Of a stretch of 64,000 nucleotides of DNA, positions 26,405-34,052 are shown in pieces. How positions within the stretch are numbered: position 1 is the first letter of the stretch; each line of letters starts with the position of its first letter. The DNA is from Bog-950 sp964631835 (GTDB lineage: Bacteria; Bacteroidota; Bacteroidia; Chitinophagales; LD1). Made by a program: the position numbers and the translations under genes. Below the pieces are notes generated by a model. That model was not told where the DNA came from and searched no databases. It was given only the letters and a program-made list of their open reading frames with translations. Location: NCBI GenBank assembly GCA_964631835.1, contig CAZWAD010000004.1:1-64000 (forward strand), given 5' to 3'.

Positions 26405-27724
26405 TTATCTTGTTCGTTGGCTTGCTTCGTGGAGTACTGTTTCAAAAACATTTTTCCATCCTTTCCACTCTTTGGATTCGGTAAATGAACTGTTGTGCCA
26501 AAGGCTTATAAAAATACCTTTTACTTCCACCGCATAATTCATCATTCGGATAATTTTTTCAGTCGCTTCTTCTGGAGAAGTCTTGTTGTAAGTGTTGAAG
26601 GTTGTATCCATAAAAGCCAGGGGATAAATCTTCAGATTAGTGGCTTCGTTTCTTATCAGGTTGAAAAAGTTAAAGGGTGTGCAAATACCTGCCCGAAATC
26701 CGGCACGGGGAGCGTACCCCATGGAATAGTCTTCAGTAATTCCCTGTTTGCTTAGGTTCTCGTATGAGCCGGGTAACTGAAAGCGTAAATAATGAAACCG
26801 GTTGCGGAAAATTTTTTCCCCGGTTATTTCTTCAAGCCGCTTTATTTCTTCTGAAACAATCCCGGAAGATGAATGGCTTTTAAATGACAAGTGAACCCCT
26901 GCTTCGTTGGCCTCTGAAATTTTTTTTATCAATTCTCTGAGCCGCCTGCTGGAGTGCGGAATATTTTTGTCGTACTTAGATTCATCTCCCACCTGGAAAA
27001 AATATAAAGCCTCTGCGGAATTGCGTTTACAAATTTCAGCTATATAATCAAAGGTATCAAACGGGTCGCGCTTTTTTCCCGTCAGAACAAGAAAGCGTTC
27101 TTTCATTTCCTGAAAATCGGAAATCAGAAACGAGCGGCCAAAACCACCGATATTTCTTTTCCATCCTTTATCCAGATACGAATACGCCATATCAATATCG
27201 AAAGTGGCGAGGTGCTTGAATTTTTGTTCTTTAAAAACCAGAGCAGGATATTTTTCAGAAAGAATTTTACGGATAGCAATAGCATAATAATTCACCATCG
27301 GTTTTTCAAGAAACCCTCCCTGACTGTTCATGCTTTGCCCGCCCCGGTAGCGGTGATACTTATCTGACTTTGCCGGAAGATATTCCTCATATCGCGAAAC
27401 CATAAAAAAAGCCGAGGCGAAAATGTCAATGGGGATTACAGAGTTTTCCGGAGTATGATAAAAGCCAATCAAGCCATTATAGTCGCCAAAATAAATGGGT
27501 TGAAGGTCAATATTTGTTTCAAACAACAAGGTTGCAGAGCCGAAAAATATTTCATCGCTCACCGGATGAGAGGCGTAGGAAAATTTTGCTCCGGTATGAC
27601 TTGCCAACCTTGTTTTATCATGTGTAAGCTCATAATTCAGGCCCAGCAAATCTTTAATCAGCAAATCGAAAGTGTATGTCAGGCGATTTGTGCTTCGCTC
27701 CGTATATATGAGGATGTCATTCAT
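26405..27724 (-). CDS. polysaccharide deacetylase-like protein (DUF7033 type)
   Basis: A 439-residue protein with no signal peptide. The N-terminal part (about 1-150: ILIYTERSTNRLTYTFDLLIKDLLG, FFMVSRYEEY, DKYHRYRG) matches the DUF7033-like domain that precedes a degenerate NodB deacetylase barrel in Bacteroidota. The barrel includes ATFDIDMAYSY (Asp pair), HLSFKSHSSSG (metal-His region), and SLWHNSSF at the end. The metal-binding D-H-H set looks at least partly present, so N-deacetylation of a sugar polymer or precursor is possible. Middle gene of a three-gene operon. Confidence 0.82.
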   Translation of the reverse strand: MNDILIYTERSTNRLTYTFDLLIKDLLGLNYELTHDKTRLASHTGAKFSYASHPVSDEIFFGSATLLFETNIDLQPIYFGDYNGLIGFYHTPENSVIPIDIFASAFFMVSRYEEYLPAKSDKYHRYRGGQSMNSQGGFLEKPMVNYYAIAIRKILSEKYPALVFKEQKFKHLATFDIDMAYSYLDKGWKRNIGGFGRSFLISDFQEMKERFLVLTGKKRDPFDTFDYIAEICKRNSAEALYFFQVGDESKYDKNIPHSSRRLRELIKKISEANEAGVHLSFKSHSSSGIVSEEIKRLEEITGEKIFRNRFHYLRFQLPGSYENLSKQGITEDYSMGYAPRAGFRAGICTPFNFFNLIRNEATNLKIYPLAFMDTTFNTYNKTSPEEATEKIIRMMNYAVEVKGIFISLWHNSSFTESKEWKGWKNVFETVLHEASQRTR

Positions 27725-27727
27725 CTT

Positions 27728-28450
27728 TTAAACCCAATCGTCCGGTGAAGTGGGCATCGCTTCTTTTTTCCTTCGGTAAAATGTTTCGTTTCGCAGGTAC
27801 TTAATTTTTAGCAGTGGGCAAATCTTGTAGCGTTCGTCTTTGGTATCCTCATACAAAGCCGCGAGGGTTTCAAACACATTACTGATTCCGATTTTATCAC
27901 ACCATTCAAAAGGTCCGAATGGATAATTGGTGCCGAGTTTCATGGCTAAGTCAATGTCATCTATACAAGCGGTTCCTTCCTGCAAAGTGTAACAGGCTTC
28001 GTTAATGAGCATAAAAATTATCCGGGGCTTCACCATCCCCACCCGGTCTTCAACCGGAATGTATTCAATGCCGAATATCTTCATCAGTTTATCGAGTTCC
28101 GGTGTTTCGAACTTCCGGTACAGGCTCACTTCCCATTTGGAATCGCTGACAAAACCCGGCAAGGCATTGATGCCGAACAAGCGGCATTTTACTTTTTCAG
28201 CTGAAGTATAAACAGCTTCGGCAAGACTCAGCTTTACCGCACTTACAAACACCGGTTTTTCTTTAAGAGAAAAATATGTCGGAGCGTTTTCGGGAGCATC
28301 TTCAAAGTTCAAATCGAAAATGACATCGTAGTCTTTATAGTCTTCTTCTTCATCTCCATCTGAATAATCAATCTCCAAATCTTTATTGAGTGAAAGCCTT
28401 CCCCGCAGTTCATCGGCTCGTACTTTCTCCCCAATCAAAAGGACTTTCAT
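27728..28450 (-). CDS. 3-hydroxyacyl-CoA dehydrogenase-like protein with reduced NAD domain
   Basis: A 240-residue protein. Residues about 125-215 are a 3HCDH C-terminal domain (GMVKPRIIFMLINEACYTLQEG, DDIDLAMKLGTNYPFGPFEWCDKIG, the usual dimer/substrate motif). The N-terminal half keeps only traces of a Rossmann fold: it starts KVLLIGEKVRADELRGRL without GxGxxG, and carries an acidic insert (DGDEEEDYKDYD). NAD binding, and so dehydrogenase activity, is doubtful. First gene of the operon with the deacetylase-like and FemAB-like genes. Confidence 0.82.
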   Translation of the reverse strand: MKVLLIGEKVRADELRGRLSLNKDLEIDYSDGDEEEDYKDYDVIFDLNFEDAPENAPTYFSLKEKPVFVSAVKLSLAEAVYTSAEKVKCRLFGINALPGFVSDSKWEVSLYRKFETPELDKLMKIFGIEYIPVEDRVGMVKPRIIFMLINEACYTLQEGTACIDDIDLAMKLGTNYPFGPFEWCDKIGISNVFETLAALYEDTKDERYKICPLLKIKYLRNETFYRRKKEAMPTSPDDWV

Positions 28451-28460
28451 CTGTTTATTT

Positions 28461-28468
28461 TACTTTCG
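28461..28468 (+). promoter_or_regulatory. ridA: TAnnTTCG promoter element of ridA
   Basis: TACTTTCG ends 39 bp before the ridA ATG, in the short gap to the divergent operon. Confidence 0.5.
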
Positions 28469-28507
28469 AAGTGCAAAATAATTTTTTCTAAACAATCGGT
28501 TTTCGTC

Positions 28508-28888
28508 ATGGATAAACAATTCATTCAAACAAAAAACGCGCCCGCAGCTATTGGTCCGTATTCGCAGGCGGTAAAGACGGGCAGCCTGCTTTTTGTTTCC
28601 GGTCAAGTTCCTATTAACCCTAACACAGGTTCTGTTATTACCGGTGGTATTGAAATTGAAACCCACCAGGTGATGAAAAATATTTCAGCTATCCTTCAAG
28701 AGGCCGGATGCTCATTGAGCAACGTAGTTAAAACAACCATCTTTCTTAAAAGCATGAATGACTTTGCAAAGGTGAATGAAGTTTACGCCTCTTATTTCAA
28801 AAGCAATTTTCCTGCCCGCGAAACGGTTGAAGTTTCCCGATTACCGAAAGATGTCAATGTAGAGATTTCTGTTGTGGCGTCCTGGTAG
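28508..28888 (+). CDS. ridA: RidA family 2-iminoacid deaminase
   Basis: Hydrolyses reactive enamine/imine intermediates to 2-ketoacids; 126 residues, forms trimers. Family signature: IGPYSQAVKTGSLLFVSGQVPINP, KTTIFLKSMNDFAKVNEVYASYF, and ARETVEVSRLPKDVNVEI with the substrate Arg and Glu. It ends inside the convergent EamA gene, a 35-bp 3' overlap. Monocistronic. Confidence 0.96.
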   Translation: MDKQFIQTKNAPAAIGPYSQAVKTGSLLFVSGQVPINPNTGSVITGGIEIETHQVMKNISAILQEAGCSLSNVVKTTIFLKSMNDFAKVNEVYASYFKSNFPARETVEVSRLPKDVNVEISVVASW

Positions 28889-29753
28889 TGAAATAAACAC
28901 CAACCAAAATTAAGACCATTCCGCCCAATTGAAGCAGTGAAAGAATCTCCCCGTCAAACATTCCCCAGCTTATAGCTACTATCGGAATCAGGTAAGTTAC
29001 GCTGGCGGCAAACAATGCATCGGTTCGCTGCACCAGCCGGTAAAAAAGCATCCACGCAATAAAAGTTCCGAAAACGGCAAGAACAGCCGCACTTGACAGC
29101 GAAACCCAGGCTTCGCCAGCTGCAATTTTGGATGGCGCATCACTCAGTAACAAAATAATAGAGGCGGGAATTCCAATCATGCTCATGGCCAGGCTGGTAG
29201 TGTAAAGCGGGTTTAGCTCCTGAAGGCGTTGTTTGGTGATGTTGGTACTCATACCGTAACAGAAAGTTGCAATTACAGGCAGGAAGCTATACAGCACATC
29301 CACTTCGAGACTCTGACCACGTTTCCCCAACACTAATACGAGCGCCCCCATGAAACCGATGATTACTCCAAGAATTTTTTCACGTGAAATGTGCAGGCGA
29401 AAAAGGTAATATCCTATAATCAATGTCCAGATGGGAGAAAGCGAATTCAAAATTCCGTTCACAGCGCTTCCGGTTTTGGTCATGGAAAGGGAAAACAAAA
29501 ACGCGGGAGCACCGCTTCCGAAAATTCCTATTTGCAGAATGGTAAAATATTTTGCGCGCGGAATTGTTTGAAGCGCCTTGATAGCAAAAGGAATAGAACA
29601 CAAAAAGGAAATGCTGATTCGGAGGGTTGCCAATTCAATGGGGGTAAAGGCAATCAACCCTTTTTTAATCAGAATATACGATGTCCCCCAGATAATAGTG
29701 AGGAGGACAAGAAGTAGCCAGTTTTGAGCGTTGTGGTGAGATGAAGATGACAA
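28854..29753 (-). CDS. EamA/DMT family transporter
   Basis: A 299-residue inner-membrane permease with ten hydrophobic segments in two EamA repeats. Visible motifs: WGTSYILIKKGL near the start, ELATLRISISF, ALVLVLGKRG between repeats, and a second repeat ending GEILSLLQLGGMVLILVGVYF. Substrate unknown (members export amino acids, nucleobases or drugs). It overlaps the convergent ridA at the 3' end by 35 bp. Confidence 0.92.
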   Translation of the reverse strand: MSSSSHHNAQNWLLLVLLTIIWGTSYILIKKGLIAFTPIELATLRISISFLCSIPFAIKALQTIPRAKYFTILQIGIFGSGAPAFLFSLSMTKTGSAVNGILNSLSPIWTLIIGYYLFRLHISREKILGVIIGFMGALVLVLGKRGQSLEVDVLYSFLPVIATFCYGMSTNITKQRLQELNPLYTTSLAMSMIGIPASIILLLSDAPSKIAAGEAWVSLSSAAVLAVFGTFIAWMLFYRLVQRTDALFAASVTYLIPIVAISWGMFDGEILSLLQLGGMVLILVGVYFTTRTPQQKSLH

Positions 29754-29909
29754 GCCGATACAAATTAAGCGGACGAAGATGAGAAATTTAAAATGCTATT
29801 AGAAACCGGTGCCTTTAGCAATTTAGTTTTTTTCAATCAACATAAAACCGTATAAAACTCGTTAACGCTTAATAAAGGTTGTTGGCTTAACTTTTGTCTA
29901 TTAGCGGCT

Positions 29910-32834
29910 ATGCGTTTTCATCTTGCCTGTACTTTCATTTTTCATTTTTCATTTTTCATTTTTCACAGGTCATTTGCCCAGGCTCCCGACTTCCGGAAAT
30001 GGCAAAATGACTCCGCCTGCAAGAAATGGGTTGATTCTGTTTACAATTCTCTCAATGTTGATGAGCGTATCGGTCAGTTCTTTATGCTGCCGGCTTATAC
30101 TGAAGGTAAGAACTACAACATGGATACCGTGGCTACTCTGCTAAAGCAAGGCAAAGCCGGTGGAGTTATTTTTTTCAAAGGCTTACCGGAAGCACAGGCT
30201 GCCTGGACCAACCGCATTCAGGATTCGGTGAAAGTTCAAAGCTTTATTGCCATTGACGGTGAATGGGGGCTTGCCATGCGCCTGGATTCAACCATTGCTT
30301 TTCCGCACCAGATTGCACTGGGAGCTATTGCTGACAACAGTATGATTTTTGAAATGGGGAAAGAAATCGGGAAGCAGTGCAGGCGCATGGGTATCCACAT
30401 CAACTTTGCCCCCGATGTAGATGTAAACAATAATCCTGATAATCCCGTCATCAACGACCGAAGTTTCGGAGAAAATAAATACAACGTTGCACTCAAGGGA
30501 ATTGAATTCGCCCTCGGAATGCAGAATGAAGGCGTGCTCGCCTGCGCCAAACATTTTCCCGGTCATGGCGATGTAAATACCGACTCTCATTTCGATTTGC
30601 CAATTATCACTAAACCGGTTGCTGCCTTTGACTCACTTGAGTTTTTCCCTTTTCGTGAGCTTTTCAAAAATGGTGTGGGCAGCGCTATGGTAGCTCATCT
30701 CAATGTTCCTGCGCTTGATTCCGACTCCGGCTCCGTGGCTTCGCTCTCCAAAAAAATTGCCACCGGCTGGCTGCGCGATTCGCTGGGCTTTACCGGCCTT
30801 GTGTTCAGCGATGCGCTGAACATGAAAGGGGTAAGCAAATATTACAAACCGGGCACGGTTGACTCGCTGGCTTTTGTTGCTGGCTGCGACATCCTTGTTT
30901 TCAGCGAGGATGCTGCAAAAGGAATTGCAAAAATTAGAATGGCGGTGGACAGCGGGAAAATTTCTATAGCTGAACTGGAGACCCGCGTAAAGAAAGTCCT
31001 CGCTTACAAATACAACCTCGGGCTGAATAAAAAGCAGGTGGTGAAAATTGAAAGCCTTCGTGACGACTTAAACAATACGGGTGCTAAGCTTCTCCGCCAG
31101 AAACTTTTCGAGCAAGCCATAACCATAGCGGCTAACCGCGATAATCTTCTTCCGCTCAAAGACTGGACCTATAAAAAAGTCGCTTCGCTTTCTATGGGTA
31201 CTAACAGTCTGTCGCAGTTTCAGAACTATATCAGCAACTTTGCCGAAATAGATTTATTCGACAAAAGCCCCGAGACCAACGGAAAAACTTTTATTACCGG
31301 TCTTGATACTCTTTCCAAATACGATTTGGTGATTGTTGACATGCACGGCATGGTCCGCTCGGCTGCGAAAAGTTACAACATTACTCCCGAGACTATCCGG
31401 TTTCTTGACTCGCTTTCGCGAAAAACGAAAGTGGTGCTTGTTGTTTTCGGAAACCCCTATGCACTTAAATCTTTTGAATTTATTTCATCCGTTATGGTGG
31501 CATACGAGGACAATGACGCCACTCAGCTTGCTGCTGCAAACGCACTGTTCGGAGCCGAAAAGATTTCGGGTAAACTGCCGGTTACTGCTTCATCAGTTTT
31601 TGCCGAAGGCAGAGGGTTTATTTCCGACAGTATTTACCGTCTGAAGATTTCCATGCCCGAAGAAGCCGGAATTAAACATGCCGATTTGAAACGGGTTGAT
31701 GACATAATTAAAAAGGGAATCGAAGCCAAAGCGTTCCCCGGCTGCCAGCTGCTGGTAACAAAAGATAATAAAGTTATCTGGAATAAAACCTATGGAACAA
31801 AAATTTATGAGAGCTCTCAAAAGGTATCACCGGTTGATTTATATGACCTCGCTTCCATCACCAAAGTGGTTGCCACTACCCTAGCGGTAATGAAGCTTTA
31901 CGAAGAGGAAAAACTCGACCTTGATAACTATGTAAGCGAATATCTCGACCTGCCTCACGATGCTACTATCAAGCAGCTGAAGCTCCGGAATCTGCTCACT
32001 CATCAGGCAGGGCTGAAGCCGTTTTTTGTATTTTATAAAAACACACTTGGAGCTGACTTCGAAAAATATTACCGCAAAAACCCGGACACCGTTTTTACCG
32101 TTTGTGTTGCCGACTCACTTTTTATCCGCAAGGATTATCCCGACACTATGTGGAACATTATTTTTGAGTCGGACCTTGAGCATCGTCCCAAATACATTTA
32201 CAGCGATAATGACTTTTATATTCTTCAAAAGATTGCGGAACAGGTTTCGGGTAAAAAACTCGATGACTATGTGCGCGAAAACTTTTACGAGCCTATGGGA
32301 CTGACACGCATAGGCTACATGCCGCTCACAAAATTTGCGCGCGAAAGAATTCTTCCTACTGAACTCGATACCGTGTTCCGAAAGCAGTTAGTCCGCGGAT
32401 ATGTCCATGACCCGGGCGCAGCCATGTATGGCGGGGTGGCGGGTCATGCCGGTGTTTTTAGCAATGCTTTTGATTTGGCTGCTGTATTCCAGATGCTTCT
32501 CAATGGCGGTACGTACAACGGAAAAAGATTTTTAGAAGAAAGCACCATTCATCTTTTCACTTCGCGGCAAAGCAAAATTTCGCGAAGGGGTTTTGGCTTT
32601 GACAAGCCCGAGCCAGACGTTACCAAGCCATCTCCCTGTTACGATGCCGTTCCGCTTTCTGCTTTCGGGCATACCGGCTTTACCGGTACCTGTGTTTGGA
32701 GCGACCCTGAAAATAATCTCACTTACATCTTCCTTTCCAACAGGGTTTACCCCAGTGCCGATAACACGCTGTTGATTAAAATGAATATCCGTACCGAGTT
32801 GCAGGAGGTGATTTATAAAGCCATGGGGAAGTAA
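29910..32834 (+). CDS. GH3 beta-N-acetylglucosaminidase fused to serine hydrolase
   Basis: A 974-residue exported two-enzyme protein. Residues 1-23 are a signal peptide with a FIFHFSFFIFH run encoded by 7-bp repeats. GH3 domain about 25-390 of the NagZ type: the His/Asp loop KHFPGHGDVNTDSH (214-227) and nucleophile D301 in FSDALNM. A second GH3-like domain covers about 395-585. The beta-lactamase/penicillin-binding fold covers about 590-970: S649-x-x-K652 in ASITK, YSDND in place of YxN, and the HTGFTG block in place of KTG. Such fusions occur in Bacteroidota; cutting of peptidoglycan sugar and peptide/ester bonds in the periplasm is inferred. Monocistronic. Confidence 0.92.
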   Translation: MRFHLACTFIFHFSFFIFHRSFAQAPDFRKWQNDSACKKWVDSVYNSLNVDERIGQFFMLPAYTEGKNYNMDTVATLLKQGKAGGVIFFKGLPEAQAAWTNRIQDSVKVQSFIAIDGEWGLAMRLDSTIAFPHQIALGAIADNSMIFEMGKEIGKQCRRMGIHINFAPDVDVNNNPDNPVINDRSFGENKYNVALKGIEFALGMQNEGVLACAKHFPGHGDVNTDSHFDLPIITKPVAAFDSLEFFPFRELFKNGVGSAMVAHLNVPALDSDSGSVASLSKKIATGWLRDSLGFTGLVFSDALNMKGVSKYYKPGTVDSLAFVAGCDILVFSEDAAKGIAKIRMAVDSGKISIAELETRVKKVLAYKYNLGLNKKQVVKIESLRDDLNNTGAKLLRQKLFEQAITIAANRDNLLPLKDWTYKKVASLSMGTNSLSQFQNYISNFAEIDLFDKSPETNGKTFITGLDTLSKYDLVIVDMHGMVRSAAKSYNITPETIRFLDSLSRKTKVVLVVFGNPYALKSFEFISSVMVAYEDNDATQLAAANALFGAEKISGKLPVTASSVFAEGRGFISDSIYRLKISMPEEAGIKHADLKRVDDIIKKGIEAKAFPGCQLLVTKDNKVIWNKTYGTKIYESSQKVSPVDLYDLASITKVVATTLAVMKLYEEEKLDLDNYVSEYLDLPHDATIKQLKLRNLLTHQAGLKPFFVFYKNTLGADFEKYYRKNPDTVFTVCVADSLFIRKDYPDTMWNIIFESDLEHRPKYIYSDNDFYILQKIAEQVSGKKLDDYVRENFYEPMGLTRIGYMPLTKFARERILPTELDTVFRKQLVRGYVHDPGAAMYGGVAGHAGVFSNAFDLAAVFQMLLNGGTYNGKRFLEESTIHLFTSRQSKISRRGFGFDKPEPDVTKPSPCYDAVPLSAFGHTGFTGTCVWSDPENNLTYIFLSNRVYPSADNTLLIKMNIRTELQEVIYKAMGK
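29934..29965 (+). repeat. 7-bp simple sequence repeat in the signal-peptide codons
   Basis: TTCATTT occurs four times in perfect tandem (29934, 29941, 29948, 29955) plus a partial TTCA. Since 7 is not a multiple of 3, gain or loss of one unit shifts the frame of the GH3-hydrolase gene right after its start. Confidence 0.85.
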
Positions 32835-33407
32835 TCAAAACCGCAACTGCAATCCTGCGGGTGTAAGGTTGAGCGACAAGCCCTTCCGCCTTTGTTCATC
32901 AAGCTTTTTGTATTTACTGTACTTGCGCAACTGGACTCCGCCTATAATATGAAGCGGAACCGATGCCCCGCAAGCTGCAATACCCCAGGTGATGAAACTT
33001 GCATACACCCCCACATACTGCCCATTTGCAGAAGCAGTATTGGCCATAGAAAAGAATACAACTCCGCCCGTAAGCAAAACTCCGCCCGGTACTAAAAGCC
33101 CTATTCCTACCTTCCTTCGCTTGTCGTACCGCTCAAATGATTCGATGTTAGTATTCTTTGGCTTCACCTCCGGTACAAACTCAAATGTCTCGGTGGTGCC
33201 ATTTTCATATTTAATCACCGCCACTTCATTCTTCGAGATAATGTACACCGGTCCGTTCATGTTGTCGTAGTTGAGGTATTTTATTTCTTTTATTCCCACC
33301 TCCTGCACTTTGGCTCTTATTTCATTTCCGTTGCGGAGCGTCAGCACATCCTGAGCGAAAAGAAAAGCAGGCAGGGAGAGCAGCAGGATATTGAAGATGT
33401 GGTTCAT
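32835..33407 (-). CDS. exported protein with NG-x-x-I-x-x-K-like domain and hydrophobic segment
   Basis: A 190-residue protein. Signal peptide MNHIFNILLLSLPAFLFAQ (start 33407; the longer open frame to 33467 overlaps element B). The mature N-terminus DVLTLRNGNEIRAKVQEVGIKEIKYLNYDN is a small beta-domain seen in many Bacteroidota exported proteins, also in the gene at 43749. It is followed by VGIGLLVPGGVLLTGGVVFF and a second hydrophobic stretch (ASFITWGIAACGASVPLHIIGG). The end LSLNLTPAGLQLRF could be an outer-membrane strand. Function unknown. Its stop abuts the GH3 fusion's stop (convergent). Confidence 0.8.
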   Translation of the reverse strand: MNHIFNILLLSLPAFLFAQDVLTLRNGNEIRAKVQEVGIKEIKYLNYDNMNGPVYIISKNEVAVIKYENGTTETFEFVPEVKPKNTNIESFERYDKRRKVGIGLLVPGGVLLTGGVVFFSMANTASANGQYVGVYASFITWGIAACGASVPLHIIGGVQLRKYSKYKKLDEQRRKGLSLNLTPAGLQLRF

Positions 33408-33445
33408 GATTTCTGGTTTATAAAAATAAAAATTCCGACTCAGGT

Positions 33446-33568
33446 TCAGGCAATGCCCCTTATCCACCAGCCGCTGCCATCGTTGTCGTAACCTTCTTCG
33501 AATTTGCGGCTGTGTCTGCCGCGCAGCGGAATGTAGGCGGCAGCTTCTTCTTTGGTTTGTTTAATCAT
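33446..33568 (-). pseudogene. truncated copy of the element's small gene (in-frame deletion)
   Basis: A 40-codon frame, MIKQTKEEAAAYIPLRGRH joined directly to RKFEEGYDNDGSGWWIRGIA. Relative to the 82-codon gene at 19040 it lacks 42 internal codons, with CACA/CACAA microhomology at the join. Frame, start and stop are kept, so a short peptide could still be made. I call it a degenerate copy because the whole central part (the LEIGEA core) is gone. Confidence 0.75.
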
Positions 33569-33610
33569 GTTGTTGGTCATAAAAAACAGCTTTTCCAATC
33601 GCGGTTTTTT

Positions 33611-33857
33611 AGCGCGATATAGCAGTAAAAGAGTGCGATTTCGCAGTTCTGCAAGGGCATTTCGAAGTATTGAAGCGCCATTTCGAAGTGGCAAAGCGCT
33701 ATTTCGCGGTGTTTCAGCGCTATTTCGGAGTGGCGGAGCACGATATCGGAGTGATAAAGTGCGATATAGCAGTAACAGAGTGCGATATAGCAGTAATTCA
33801 GTGCGATTTCGCAGTGGTTGAGTGCGATATAGCAGTAATTCAGTGCGATATAGGACT
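33611..33857. repeat. 21-bp array B, 12 near-palindromic units
   Basis: Cores close to AGTGCGATATAGCAGT (plus strand) start at 33611 and every 21 bp to 33842: twelve units, no indels, 247 bp. Read in the element's orientation the cores are mostly ACTGCTATATCGCACT or ACTTCGAAATGGCGCT. The 5-bp spacers are gaatt, caacc, gaatt, ctgtt, ttatc, ccgcc, gaaac, ttgcc, tcaat, gcaga, ctttt. Unit number and spacing equal array A, although the sequences differ rank by rank. Confidence 0.92.
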
Positions 33858-33949
33858 TGTCAAAGAGCGTTTATAAGCGCTTTATGCGTGCTTTATCGCG
33901 CTTTTATGAGGGTTAAAAGTGGCGTAACCTGCTGCAAATGAATAAAAAA

Positions 33950-33974
33950 AGCCCCTGCGGGAGAAACAGGGGCT
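33950..33974 (-). terminator. terminator at the outer end of element copy B
   Basis: Arms AGCCCCTG/CAGGGGCT. On the minus strand a run of seven T follows. It would end the transcript of the T9SS gene that stops at 34053. Confidence 0.85.
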
Positions 33975-34052
33975 CTCTTCTTTGTAAAAAAAGCAGGTTT
34001 TCAATAAACGGAGAAAAATGTTTTGCACCGCGGTGCATAAGTTGGGGGCTGC

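Larger units (their letters stand above)
33446..33974 (-). repeat. 21-bp-array element, copy B (inverted, small gene truncated)
   Basis: On the minus strand this has the same order as copy A: hairpin 33950-33974; 65-bp flank 33932-33868; twelve-unit array 33857-33611; AACCGCGATTGGAAA segment; small gene. The flank matches copy A in 63 of 65 positions, while the array units and spacers differ at many positions. The element lies between a T9SS gene and the 32835 gene. No transposase is nearby. Confidence 0.85.

Noticed and set aside
27728..28450. Active 3-hydroxyacyl-CoA dehydrogenase
   Set aside because: The NAD-binding GxGxxG motif is missing and the N-terminal domain is shortened with an acidic insert.
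33611..33857. CRISPR array
   Set aside because: Repeats of 16 bp with 5-bp spacers are far too short, the repeats are degenerate, and no cas gene is present.
34024..34037. Perfect 14-bp palindrome TGCACCGCGGTGCA beside element copy B
   Set aside because: No partner site, and no counterpart at copy A; one such palindrome can arise by chance near a gene end.
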